From NCBI GenBank assembly GCA_963377175.1, contig CAUJNA010000833.1, positions 81,898 through 145,897 of the forward strand: a stretch of 64,000 nt of DNA. The letters are read 5' to 3'. Both the position numbers and the translations under genes were made by a program. The stretch is from Effrenium voratum (Eukaryota; Sar; Dinophyceae; Suessiales; Symbiodiniaceae). Positions 8,401 to 17,561 of this stretch are shown piece by piece (the first letter of the stretch is position 1; each line of letters starts with the position of its first letter). The notes under the pieces are model-generated. The model was not told the DNA's origin, did no database searches, and worked only from the letters and a program-made list of their open reading frames with translations.

Positions 8401-10951
8401 ATGAAGGACGCCACCATGAACGGCACGCCTGGCGACTATGGCGTGGGATTCCCAACCTTCGTCGGAAAGGTCTCGGACCCTACGGCGAAGTCAACGAAGT
8501 TGGCAGCCGAGCTTTCCAATGGCCGGCTGGCGATGATGGCCATCATCGGCATGTTTTTCCAAGATGGTTTCCCAGTTGCATTGGGCATGCATAAAGATAG
8601 TTTAGAAACACACGAGTTGACTGGCATGATTCCAACGTGAAGCAGTGGTTTGAGAGCTGGCGATAGACACGATAGGGAGAATAGTTGTTCCAGAGTCCAG
8701 AGTTGATTGCTCGGATGCGGGCAATCAGTTTTGGTAGGGAAAACTCAGTAAAACTTATGGAGACCTTTGCACTTGCGGCTTTCACATGCTTTTCCTGCTT
8801 AGTGAGCGTGCAGGCCTGACTGGTTCTGCCTGGGGTGACTGGGCGCTGTACGCTGACTCTCCTTTGCGTGCTTCCACACAGGAAGTGCTCTTCAAGGGAG
8901 GGGCAGGATCCGTGGACGGAGGAAGCGGCTTCTCTAGTGCCCCCGCAGCATCCTCGGCTTCGGCATCGGTGTCCACAACTCTGGGCGTGCAGGCTCCGGT
9001 CGGTTACTGGGATCCCCTCGGCCTGAACAAGAACGCCGACACGGCCACGTTCAACAGGCGCAGGGCAGTGGAGATCAAGCATGGTCGCGTGGCCATGTAC
9101 GCGACCATGGGATACATCGTCCCAGAGTACTACAAATTTCCAGGCGGGGAGTTACGCGAGCTTTGCAAGTCGAGAGCATTGGCATTGCGGACATCGGGGG
9201 ACATCGGGGGCCATGCGGAGAGATGTCTGTTTTATCTTGCATGTCCCATAGGATACCTGTCCCCTTCTCTGGGCTTGAAGTTTTCCGACGTGCCGAGTGG
9301 CTTGGCAGCCATCTCCAAGGTGCCCGTGCTGGCCTCAGCTGTCGGTGCTCTGAGCTTGGTATTTGAGTGCCGTGGCAGCTCCTTTCAGATGGTTCGTAAG
9401 TGCCGAGTGCTGAGTCGACTGCAAGGTGCTCGGCTGGCTGCAGATTCTGTGGTTCATTGGCCTCATTGAAGGCTCTGGCTTCTTCTCCGGCCAGTATGGC
9501 CTGGGGTTCATGAAGGACGCCACCATGAACGGCACGCCTGGCGACTATGGCGTGGGATTCCCAACCTTCGTCGGAAAGGTCTTGGACCCTACGGCAAAGT
9601 CAACGAAGTTGGCAGCTGAGCTTTCCAATGGCCGGCTGGCGATGATGGCCATCATCGGCATGTTTTTCCAAGATGGTTTCCCAGTTGCATTGGGCATGCA
9701 TAAAGATAGTTTAGAAACACACGAGTTGACTGGCATGATTCCAACATGAAGCAGTGGTTTGAGAGCTGGCGATAGACACGATAGGGAGAATAGTTGCTCC
9801 AGAGTCCAGAGTTGATTGCTCGGATGCGGGCAATCAGTTTTGGTAGGGAAAACTCAGTAAAACTTATGGAGACCTTTGCACTTGCGGCTTTCACATGCTT
9901 TTCCTGCTTAGTGAGCGTGCAGGCCTGACTGGTTCTGCCTGGGGTGACTGGGCGCTGTACGCTGACTCTCCTTTGCGTGCTTCCACACAGGAAGTGCTCT
10001 TCAAGGGAGGGGCAGGATCCGTGGACGGAGGAAGCGGCTTCTCTAGTGCCCCCGCAGCATCCTCGGCTTCGGCATCGGTGTCCACAACTCTGGGCGTGCA
10101 GGCTCCGGTCGGTTACTGGGATCCCCTCGGCCTGAACAAGAACGCCGACACGGCCACGTTCAACAGGCGCAGGGCAGTGGAGATCAAGCATGGTCGCGTG
10201 GCCATGTACGCGACCATGGGATACATCGTCCCAGAGTACTACAAATTTCCAGGCGGGGAGTTACGCGAGCTTTGCAAGTCGAGAGCATTGGCATTGCGGA
10301 CATCGGGGGGACATCGGGGGCCATGCGGAGAGATGTCTGTTTTATCTTGCATGTCCCATAGGATACCTGTCCCCTTCTCTGGGCTTGAAGTTTTCCGACG
10401 TGCCGAGTGGCTTGGCAGCCATCTCCAAGGTGCCCGTGCTGGCCTCAGCTGTTGGTGCTCTGAGCTTGGTATTTGAGTGCCGTGGCAGCTCCTCTCAGAT
10501 GGTTCGTAAGTGCCGAGTGCTGAGTCGACTGCAAGGTGCTCGGCTGGCTGCAGATTCTGTGGTTCATTGGCCTCATTGAAGGCTCTGGCTTCTTCTCCGG
10601 CCAGTATGGCCTGGGGTTCATGAAGGACGCCACCATGAACGGCACGCCTGGCGACTATGGCGTGGGATTCCCAACCTTCGTCGGAAAGGTCTCGGACCCT
10701 ACGGCGAAGTCAACGAAGTTGGCAGCCGAGCTTTCCAATGGCCGGCTGGCGATGATGGCCATCATCGGCATGTTTTTCCAAGATGGTTTCCCAGTCGTAG
10801 GAGGTCAATTTTGTCAGTTTTTTCCACGCGTTATATCTTTGTCAGTTATATCATATCTTTGTTGATTTTATTCAGCGTTTTAGTCGAAGGTTTGACCGGC
10901 TCTGCGTGGGGCGACTGGTCTTTGTACGCGGAGTCTTGGCCAGGTTTTTGA
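5466..10951 (+). CDS. Light-harvesting chlorophyll a-c binding polyprotein, five tandem domains
   Basis: Spliced gene encoding five near-identical three-helix light-harvesting domains in one frame; family: dinoflagellate acpPC/FCP-type proteins of the thylakoid membrane that bind chlorophyll a, chlorophyll c and peridinin. Inferred exons: 5466-5823, 5932-5999, 6106-6355, 6603-6932, 7041-7108, 7215-7464, 7705-8034, 8143-8210, 8317-8566, 8814-9143, 9252-9319, 9426-9675, 9923-10252, 10362-10429, 10536-10785, 10890-10951 (TGA 10949-10951). Total 3330 bases, 1109 residues; each internal repeat is 330+68+250 = 648 bases (216 residues). In domain 1, helix 1 carries EIKHGRVAM (E96, H99, R101), helix 2 is LQILWFIGLIEGSG (146-159), helix 3 carries ELSNGRLAM (E207, N210, R212). 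A Ser/Ala/Gly-rich linker (about residues 29-68) separates domains and is a likely processing zone. Start at 5466 is the first Met of the visible exon. A plastid presequence is not evident, so the true N-terminus may be further upstream. Polyproteins of this family are known in dinoflagellates. Confidence 0.85.
5550..6602 (+). other. Light-harvesting repeat unit 1 (exons 1-3 and introns)
   Basis: Homology to the other units starts at GCTTCCACACAG, about 5550. Intron 1 5824-5931 (GC...AG, 108 bp), intron 2 6000-6105 (GT...AG, 106 bp), intron 3 6356-6602 (GT...AG, 247 bp). This unit is unique upstream of 5550, where the first exon encodes MPGIVGISVGAALAATRKGR instead of the previous domain's C-terminus. 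It reads VGRVSDP in the loop before helix 3. Confidence 0.8.
6603..7704 (+). other. Light-harvesting repeat unit 2
   Basis: Exons 6603-6932, 7041-7108, 7215-7464. Its first exon finishes domain 1 (LTGSAWGDWALYADSPLR), then runs through the linker into domain 2. Intron 3 (7465-7704) is 240 bp, 7 bp shorter than in the other units because one of two adjacent GTCCAGA copies is missing. It retains VGRVSDP. Confidence 0.8.
7705..8813 (+). other. Light-harvesting repeat unit 3
   Basis: Exons 7705-8034, 8143-8210, 8317-8566; introns 8035-8142, 8211-8316, 8567-8813. It reads VGKVSDP (Arg to Lys relative to units 1 and 2). Otherwise almost identical, introns included. Confidence 0.8.
8814..9922 (+). 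other. Light-harvesting repeat unit 4
   Basis: Exons 8814-9143, 9252-9319, 9426-9675; introns 9144-9251, 9320-9425, 9676-9922. It has VGKVLDP (Ser to Leu) in the stromal or lumenal loop before helix 3, the only visible replacement special to this unit. Confidence 0.8.
9923..10951 (+). other. Light-harvesting repeat unit 5 and terminal exon
   Basis: Exons 9923-10252, 10362-10429, 10536-10785, plus terminal exon 10890-10951. Intron 1 (10253-10361) has one extra G, which is harmless only if this stretch is spliced out. The last intron (10786-10889, 104 bp) keeps the first 10 bases of the usual intron 3 and then is unrelated. The terminal exon encodes LTGSAWGDWSLYAESWPGF then stop, a diverged version of the LTGSAWGDWALYADSPLR joint. 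Confidence 0.8.
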
Positions 10952-11425
10952 CATTAGTTTGAATGTGACATTTGTCAGTCTTTTGCCAAACATGGTGTTT
11001 GTCAGCTATCACATGGTGTCTCAGGACTCGCCGTTGCGGGCTTCGGAGTAGAGAACTGTGATTCGCTTTTGCAGAATGATTAATTCCGTGCAGGCCAACA
11101 GGGCAGTGGTCAGGTATAGCTTGCTTGGCGTTGAATTTTCGTAGCGGCACTCGTGGGGCATTTGCACAGGCAGTCAGTCTCTCTCCAGCTAAAGCTTGTA
11201 TTTGTCTCGCCATTTTCCTCTAAAGCCAGCTGCGAAATCTTGGGCAAGTGAAAGTCGTCTGAGTCAAGATGGGATCTGGCAGATTGACTGCTCTGATGTC
11301 AGCGAATTGTCGCTCATGTTTCCTCTTGGTAGACTACCATTTTCTCGATTTCACACCACTGCAAATAGACAGATGAACCAAAGCTGCCCGCAGAAAGGAT
11401 GATATTTACACGCTGACGCGACACA
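10952..11425. other. Downstream flank of the light-harvesting gene, no gene seen
   Basis: About 470 bp with no recognised coding region, RNA gene or repeat. The 3' untranslated region and cleavage site of the light-harvesting transcript should lie here. I see no AATAAA-type signal that I would trust. Confidence 0.4.
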
Positions 11426-11429
11426 GCCA

Positions 11430-12010
11430 GCCAACGGGCACCCTGCCCTTCTGTTTTCTTCCCAAACTTTCCCTTCGTTTTCTTTCAGTTCCCTTCACTT
11501 CCCTTCATTTGCAATCCTTTTCCTTAATTTCCTTTACTTCCCTTCAGTTCCCATGATTTTTCCTCACTTCCCTATTTCACTTCAGTTGCCTCTCCTGCAT
11601 TTCCCCTTCAGTTCCCTTCGCTTCCTTATTTCACTTCGTCTCTCTTCAGCTCCCTTCATCTCCCTTGATGTCCTTTCATTTCCCTTCATTTTCTTTCATT
11701 TCTTCCCCCTGCATTTCCCTTCATTTTCCCTACATCTTCCCTTCATTTCCCTGTATTTCCTTTCATGGTCCCTTCATTTGCAATCATTTCCTTGCCTTGC
11801 CTATTATTTCCAGTAATTTCCGTTAATGTCCCTTCATTTCGCACAATTGTCCTTCATCCTTCAGGTTCCTTTCATTTCTCTGCATTTCAGTTGATGTCCC
11901 TTCATGTCCTTTCATGTCCGGTCATTTCCCTTCATTTAGCTCTTCGTTTCCTTGCATTTGCCTATTTGCCTTCATTCCCCTTTGTTTGCACTCACCTACT
12001 TTCGCATCCC
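11430..12010 (+). repeat. Pyrimidine-rich degenerate TTCCCTTCA array
   Basis: Degenerate repeats of a 9-15 bp motif of the type TTCCCTTCATTTCC, almost free of purine runs on the plus strand. It follows directly on a CACAGCCAGCCAACGGGCAC junction at 11422-11445. The open frames across it are low-complexity artefacts. Confidence 0.8.
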
Positions 12011-12014
12011 ATCA

Positions 12015-12262
12015 TGTCCAGCAATGCTGGGGATGCTCTCCAGCCTCCCCAAAAACGCTCATTTGTTATCTCTGTAAGGAAATGGTCAAAATCATTTGAA
12101 CAAAGCCACAAATCCTTCGCCCCATAGCAGGAGCGACACGAAAACGTATGTGCATGTTCTGCGCATGGTCGGCGGCATGGGGACAGCCTTATACCTGAAG
12201 GTAGCCCTCGAGACGCTGACACGCAGCTGGCCACCGGGCACCCTGCGCTTCCCCTCGTGGAA
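12015..12262 (+). repeat. Dispersed repeat family, copy 1
   Basis: A complex-sequence island of about 240 bp inside the TTCCCTTCA array. It shares with copies at 12862-13062 (plus) and 14165-14350 (minus) the marks GGGATGCT..TCC, AATCCTTCGCCCCATAGCAG and, at its end, CAGCTGGCCACCGGGCACC. The frame HLNKATNPSP / TNPSPHSRS is loosely shared with copy 2. It could be a fragment of a gene or of a short mobile element. Confidence 0.5.
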
Positions 12263-12264
12263 GG

Positions 12265-12860
12265 CACAAAACTTTTCCCTTCCTTTCAGCTGCCTTCGCT
12301 TCCCTTCTTTTGCACTTTCCCTGAATTCCTTATCTCGCTTTAGTTCGGTGATTTCTCCTCACTTCCTTATCTCGCTTGAGTTTTCAGTTCCCCTTCCTTA
12401 CCCCGCGTTTCACCTTTAAGTTCCCTTCGCTTCCCTTCCTTTCACTTTCTTGCTCCTTCGCTTCCTGCTATTTTCTGTGTATTTCTGCTCAGCCCACTTC
12501 AGTTGCAATAATTTCCTTTCATTTCCCTTCATCTCCACGCATTTCTTGTCATTTCCGTGCAATTCCCTTCAGTTTCCCTTCGCTGCCCCTTACTTCCATA
12601 CCCTGTCATGTCCCTTCACATTCCTTCATGCTTCTCCATTTCCCTGCATTTCGCTTCACTTCCCTTCATGTCCGCTGCTGTCCCTTCACTTCTCCAGCCC
12701 CCTATCCATTTCCTTGCGTTTCCCTTCAGTTCCCTTCACCCACCTTATATCCTTCTGACTTCACTTCCCATCACATCCATTCACTTTGTTCCGTCGTGCC
12801 CCTTCCTATCCCAAACCCATTCGTTTTACTTCGCCACACACCTAGCATCACCCGCATTAG
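12265..12860 (+). repeat. Second pyrimidine-rich TTCCCTTCA array
   Basis: Same degenerate motif and strand bias as 11430-12010. It starts immediately after the GGGCACCCTGC end of the complex island. Confidence 0.8.
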
Positions 12861-12861
12861 T

Positions 12862-13062
12862 TGGAATGACTGGGGTGCTGTCCAGTACCGGGCACATGGT
12901 CAAAAACCACTTGAACGCATCCACAAATCCTGTCCCGCTGCGGCGGTCGCAGCGCGTTCTGCTCATGGCCCTCATGGCCGGCGGCGTGGCGCAGACGGCC
13001 TTGTACCGGCTCGGTCACGTCTGGTGGCCGGATTACGACACAGCCGGCCACCGGGAACCATC
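12862..13062 (+). repeat. Dispersed repeat family, copy 2
   Basis: Complex island with GGGGTGCTGTCCAGTACC at its start, AACGCATCCACAAATCC in the middle and CACAGCCGGCCACCGGGAAC at its end; diverged relative of the island at 12015-12262. It is followed at once by the CCCA tract. Confidence 0.5.
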
Positions 13063-13063
13063 C

Positions 13064-13257
13064 CCACCCACCCACCACCCAACCACCCACCCACCCACCC
13101 ACCCACCCACCACCCAACCACCCACCCACCCACCCACGCACGCACGCACGCGCCCACCCACCCGCACGCACGCACCCACCCACCCACGCACCCACCCACC
13201 CACCCACCCACCCACCCACCCGCCCACCCACCCACCCACCCACCCACCCACCCACCG
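13064..13257 (+). repeat. CCCA tetranucleotide tract
   Basis: About 190 bp of near-pure CCCA (TGGG on the other strand) with a few CGCA variants. It has strong strand asymmetry and G-quadruplex potential on the minus strand. It is not a telomere: it is internal, short and not a known telomere unit. Confidence 0.9.
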
Positions 13258-13259
13258 AA

Positions 13260-14160
13260 CCACTCATTTTAATTATTTCGCTTGAGTCCGTTCATGCCAT
13301 CTATCCAAAGTTGCCCAGTCCAAGTTGCCCGCGGGCGCTGCTAAGACATGTGCTTCTCCAGCCACTGGAAGTTTCTCTTGCTCAGGCTGCTTATCCGACG
13401 CAGAGCCAAGCCAGACAACGCTCGCAGATTGAACAACCCTCACCTCAACCAAGCATTGCGCAGTGTCGCTGTGCATTTTTTGCAAGCGCTGTTTTTGCGC
13501 GGCAGAGCGTAGCTCCGGCAGCTTTTTTTCCCCAACACAGCGTCGGCTTTCCGCAAGCAAGCGTGACTGCAGGAGGGCGCAGAGCGTAGCTCAACGCGTA
13601 GCTCAGCGCGAAAGGCATGTGGGGCGAGACTTGGCAATTGAAGGCAAGTGAAGCCAAGAAAAGAGCCGAGGGAAAAAACGCGACCAGACTCCGCATCTGT
13701 TGCGCCGCATGGCCGTGCCTAGTCCAGGCAGTGGTTTCCCGGCCGACGCAGAGTTCGTGTGTAAGCGCAAAAAGACATGTGTAGGCGGCCACAAGTGTTC
13801 GCCGCAGCGAATGTGACGAGACCGCGGGTGCCAACTCAAGCCAAGCAAGGCCAAGGGAAGCCCGGCAACACGAGCGCGTTGAACCCTGCTGAACGCTGCG
13901 CAGCGTTGCCGTGCCTTGCCCAGGCAGTGTTTGCCTAGAATCGGCTTGTTGCAAGCAAGTGTGACCGCGCGCAGAGCATATACTCATGAGGGCGCTCGAA
14001 ATCAAGCCGAGTGAAGGCAAGGCAAGTCAAGGGAAGCCAACCAACACGAGGAGATTGTGCGCCCCACACGCGTTGACCATGAGTTGCAGTGTTGTCATGT
14101 TTAGGGTTGGGCGCACCGTCGTGAACCATGCAGCCGCGAGCAGATTGAACAACCCACGCC
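13260..14160. other. No gene recognised; AAGCCAAGCAAGG-like short repeats
   Basis: GC-rich sequence with recurring short words such as GCGCAGAGCGTAGCTC and AAGCCAAG.CAAGG, and conserved-looking phrases (GTGTTCGCCGCAGCG, CCTAGTCCAGGCAGTG and CCTTGCCCAGGCAGTG) that hint at an old duplication of about 200 bp. No reading frame is convincing. Confidence 0.35.
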
Positions 14161-14164
14161 TGTG

Positions 14165-14350
14165 GACCTTGCGCCGCGCAGCGCTGCCGCAGGTATGAGG
14201 CCGTCCACACCTAGCGAGGACCCAGCGCAGAACTTTTGCGCTTCACCGCGCCTGCTATTGGGCGAAGGATTTGCGCATTTGTGTAGATTTTTCTGGCATC
14301 CTTCTGCGTGCCCATAGTGGACAGCATCCCCTGACGCGGGGGATGTTGTC
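14165..14350 (-). repeat. Dispersed repeat family, copy 3 (inverted)
   Basis: Read on the minus strand it has GGGATGCTGTCCACTATGGG, then AAATCCTTCGCCCAATAGCA, matching copy 1 at about 12031-12130. It is flanked on both sides by low-complexity DNA, as the other copies are. Confidence 0.5.
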
Positions 14351-14369
14351 CACCCGGTTGAAGGGGCGA

Positions 14370-14605
14370 GTTGCGAAATGAAAGAAATGTGGGTGAGTGA
14401 AATAAATGAAATGTGGATGGAAAAGGGAAAATTGTTGGAAAATGACAAAAAAGATAAAATTGCTGGGCAATCGTGGGGGGAGGATGCCGATGCAAAATGG
14501 ATGGAACCTGTGGTGGAAAATTGATGGACGCTGGGTGGAAGGGTGATGGAATGCAACATGGATAAAAATGGATGGAAAATAGGCGGAACGTGAAAATGAT
14601 AGACT
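14370..14605 (+). repeat. Purine-rich ATGGAAAATGG low-complexity tract
   Basis: Degenerate repeats of ATGGAAAATGGATGG-type words. It ends at GTGTTCCTGGTGGCCGGCTG (14631-14650), the reverse complement of the junction that precedes the pyrimidine tracts at 11.4, 12.2 and 13.06 kb, so island and tail keep the same order in the opposite orientation. Confidence 0.6.
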
Positions 14606-14654
14606 GGAAGTCACATGGGTGCCTGGGTGTGTGTTCCTGGTGGCCGGCTGTGTT

Positions 14655-15125
14655 GCCAGCGCCTTTGCCCGCACCGCGCCAGCTTGGCGTCTGGAACCTG
14701 TGCCTCCACGACGCCGCCGCGCCGCCGAACGCAGTTGCAGTGTGTTTCTGGCGGACAGGCTGCCTTGATTGTTGCGGCGTTTGGTCCAGCCAGTGCCGCC
14801 CGCAGCCGCTCTAGCGCCTGCAAGTAGATATCCGCTGCAGCACGCAGATGTATTTTGTTAGGGCGTGGAAAGAGGCGCTGCCATCTCCTGCTGCAACTAC
14901 GCCACCGGCTCGGAGCGGCCAGCCCGCGCCGCAGCCCTCCGTTTTTGGAACGGCCGGCGCCGCTTCCCAACAACAGCTCTGACAGAGAATTTTTTGCGGC
15001 GCCACGGCCGTCCCAAAAGCGGAGGTTTTCGCTAAAGCGAGTCAGACGCGGCCCAACCTGCGCCCTCTTCCCGTTCTAATGCGTGTGGGTTCAGCGCGTT
15101 AGCGTATGCGGTTCCAGCCGTTAAA
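14655..15125. other. No gene recognised
   Basis: GC-rich DNA with a minus-strand open frame (14611-14973) rich in Arg, Ala and Pro but without motifs. It may be the body of a further repeat-family copy. Confidence 0.3.
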
Positions 15126-15129
15126 CAGC

Positions 15130-16192
15130 GCAGAGGTCTGAGCTGCGAGCTGCAACTGCTGTGAAAAGGCCCAAACACAGGCAGGTTTTGCGCAGAAAAG
15201 TGCTCCAAATAGTAGCTCCGGGTGTCTTTGGGCCCTTTTTAGAGAAGAAATTGGATATAGCAGCAACATCACCAGCATCCCCAGCAAAGCCGCTTGTGAG
15301 CCGCAAGGCCTCGCAAAAGGCACGGGCCCACAGACAGGCGTGTGTCTAACGTCGCTTTTGGATCCTATATAGACAAGAAGTTAGATAAGATATAGCAGCA
15401 ACATCGCCGGCGTCGCCAGCAAAATCGCTTGTGATCGGCAAAATGGCACGCCTCAAAAAAGTTGGATCCTAAATAGAAAAATAGCAAGGCCGCTTGTGCA
15501 CGAGCTGAAAAAAGGCACGCCTTGAAAGGGCCCAAAAACGGCGCTCTAAATAGGAGCCCGGCGGAAGGAAACCGGATATAGCAGCCGGATCACCGGCGTC
15601 ACCAGCAAAGCTGCTTGTAAGCCAGCCGCAAGCCTCGAAAAAATAGAAATGAAATCGGATTTAGAAGCAGCATCGCCGGCGTCACCAGCAAAGCCGCTTA
15701 CAAGTGAGCCGCAAGGCCTCGAAAATAGGCGCGCCTCAAAAGGGCCTAAGCACGGGCAGGGTTCGAGCCGAAAAGCGCTCCACATAGTAGCCGGGCGGGT
15801 GTCTAACGTCACTCTTGGATTTGGATCCTTTGTAGAAAAGAAGTCGGATATAGCAGCAACCTCGCCGGCATCACCAGCAAAGCCGCTCATGAACGAGCCG
15901 CAAAAAGGCCCGCCTCAAAAGGAAACAAACGCGAGTAGGTTTGAGCCGAATTGTGTTCCAAATGGTAGCACGGGTGTCTAGCTTCACTTTTAGATGCAAA
16001 ATAGAAAAGAAAGCAGATATAGCGGCAACGTCGCCGGCGTCACCAGCAACGTGCTTGTAGCCGGCCTCGAAAAAAGGTGGGGAGGAATTGGAGCCGGAAA
16101 GTGGTCCAAATTGCCCGACGGTGTCACTTTTGGTTCCTATAGAGAAAAGACCTTGGACGCAGGTGAGGCGAGAATGCCCACAAGAGCTTAGA
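15130..16192 (+). repeat. Degenerate tandem minisatellite, about six copies
   Basis: Imperfect copies, about 90-190 bp each, share the words GGATATAGCAGCAACATC, CCAGCAAAGCCGCTTGTGAG, GCAAGGCCTCGAAAA, AAAAGGGCCCAA and GGTGTCTAACGTCACTTTTG. Copies begin near 15245, 15385, 15575, 15655, 15845 and 16015. Indels between copies disrupt every frame, so it is not coding. Confidence 0.75.
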
Positions 16193-16195
16193 TGC

Positions 16196-16245
16196 ACTCA
16201 CCCTTTCCCATGCGCCTCACCCTTGCAGACACGGGCTCGGCGGAT
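16196..16245 (+). repeat. End motif T, copy 1
   Basis: CCCATGCGCCTCACCCTTGC followed by AGACACGGGCTCGGCGGAT. The same module ends the GATGAT arrays at about 27138-27183 and 61339-61392, and a partial inverse copy sits at 20516-20536. Here it ends the minisatellite of 15.1-16.2 kb instead. Confidence 0.7.
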
Positions 16246-16249
16246 TTCT

Positions 16250-17555
16250 TCACTGAGTCAACATGACATGCCTTTGTCCAGTACCGTTCCGGGTGTTGTT
16301 ATTGGGGCAGGTTCAAAGGAAGACAAACAGACCACCAAGCATTCTGCGGATGTTCTCCTTGTGCTTCTACGCAGGTGGATAAGGCTCCCACGCCGCAGCC
16401 TGAGGTTTGAGTCTTGGACAAACCTCTGCCCTTTTTAACTTGGTGGCTCTTTTTGGGAGGGTCTGGTCCGGAACTACACCTTTTGAGTAATACCGCTGAT
16501 GTCGGGGTTTCCAGTTGGAAGTTCTGGGAGGTGTCCTAGATCTGGCAAGGGTTGGCGCCAATCTTCAGGTTCATTTGGCAATTAGTTCCAACCGAACGCT
16601 CTTTTGAATGGTGTGTAAAGGGACACAAGCTGAGCAGATGAAAAATATGAGGGAGGCGCCTTGGATCCTCCAAGGTTTCCTAGACCAAGCTTCGCCCAGT
16701 CCTGCTCCGTGCCATCTCTTCGAGTTGAGTGGGGGGCGCAGAGGGAGGCTTCGAAAGCAGCTACACGACATTGTGAGCAAAATGTGCTTACTGGCGGCTT
16801 GGGGTGGTCAGGGATGTCAGGATTTCAGAACGTCCACAGGCAAGGAGTTTGCGGAAAGCCTTGACTTTTGGAGGGTTTTGCAGGAATTTGTCCATATTAC
16901 TCTGGCTGCGATTTAGCAATGTGGAAGTTCTCACGTTGGCAAATCCGGGTATTGCAAACGCTTCGCGTTTGCCGCCCAGCGTGCAGCGTCTGTGGCTCGA
17001 AAGCAAGCGCGACTCATAGGTGCCAGTCACGCAGGGGCACTGTGTGCAAGAAGATGTTAAGGGCTGATTAATCTACTTCCAAAAGCGAACTCCCTCTTAG
17101 AAGCGCCCCTGGCTTCAAACTGATTTTGGGGAGAACTGCTGGCGTGGGCTGCTCAGGTCAAGGTCGCCGGAGCCAACGGCGACTGCCTCCTTGGCGCAGG
17201 TGGCCATGCGCTGGCAGGCGACGTTGTCTTGCGCCGAACGAGTCAAGGTGAATGTCCAACCAAGGCTTTTCGTCTGGAAAGGAGGCCACTGCGCTTCTCT
17301 ACTTGTTGTCAGTCCGCCACTGCTTTTGCGCGTGGCGGCCAAAATCGGCGCAGTCATCAGCCCATTATTGACCGCGGCTCAATCGGGGCCAACAGGGTGT
17401 GCTTTGAAAGAGTTTCGGAAACACACCTCCGAGTACAACCTTGGAAAATGACCCGAACATGGCAACCAAGACAGAATTGCAACAGGATGTGTTCTCTCAT
17501 GCTAGGGCTTACGGAGTAGCGCAAGTTCTCTTGGCCTTGGCTCCAACATCGCTGG
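16250..17555. other. No gene recognised
   Basis: Mixed-complexity DNA. Short open frames on both strands (for example 16608-16916 plus, 17115-17357 minus) have no motifs and no consistent strand. No repeats or RNA genes seen. Confidence 0.35.
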
Positions 17556-17561
17556 TGCCAG

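Larger units (their letters stand above)
5550..10795 (+). repeat. Tandem array of about 1.1-kb light-harvesting units
   Basis: Five head-to-tail copies with spacings of 1109, 1102, 1109 and 1109 bp between the GCTTCCACACAG marks at about 5550, 6659, 7761, 8870 and 9979. Exons and introns are almost identical across copies, pointing to recent amplification or ongoing gene conversion. The array boundaries lie in the first coding exon and inside the last intron. Confidence 0.9.

Noticed and set aside
9895..10476. 193-codon frame that looks like a shorter light-harvesting variant
   Set aside because: It differs from its sister units only because of a one-base insertion inside intron 1; after splicing the normal domain is restored.
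13064..13257. Interstitial telomere
   Set aside because: CCCA units do not match the TTTAGGG-type telomere expected in dinoflagellates.
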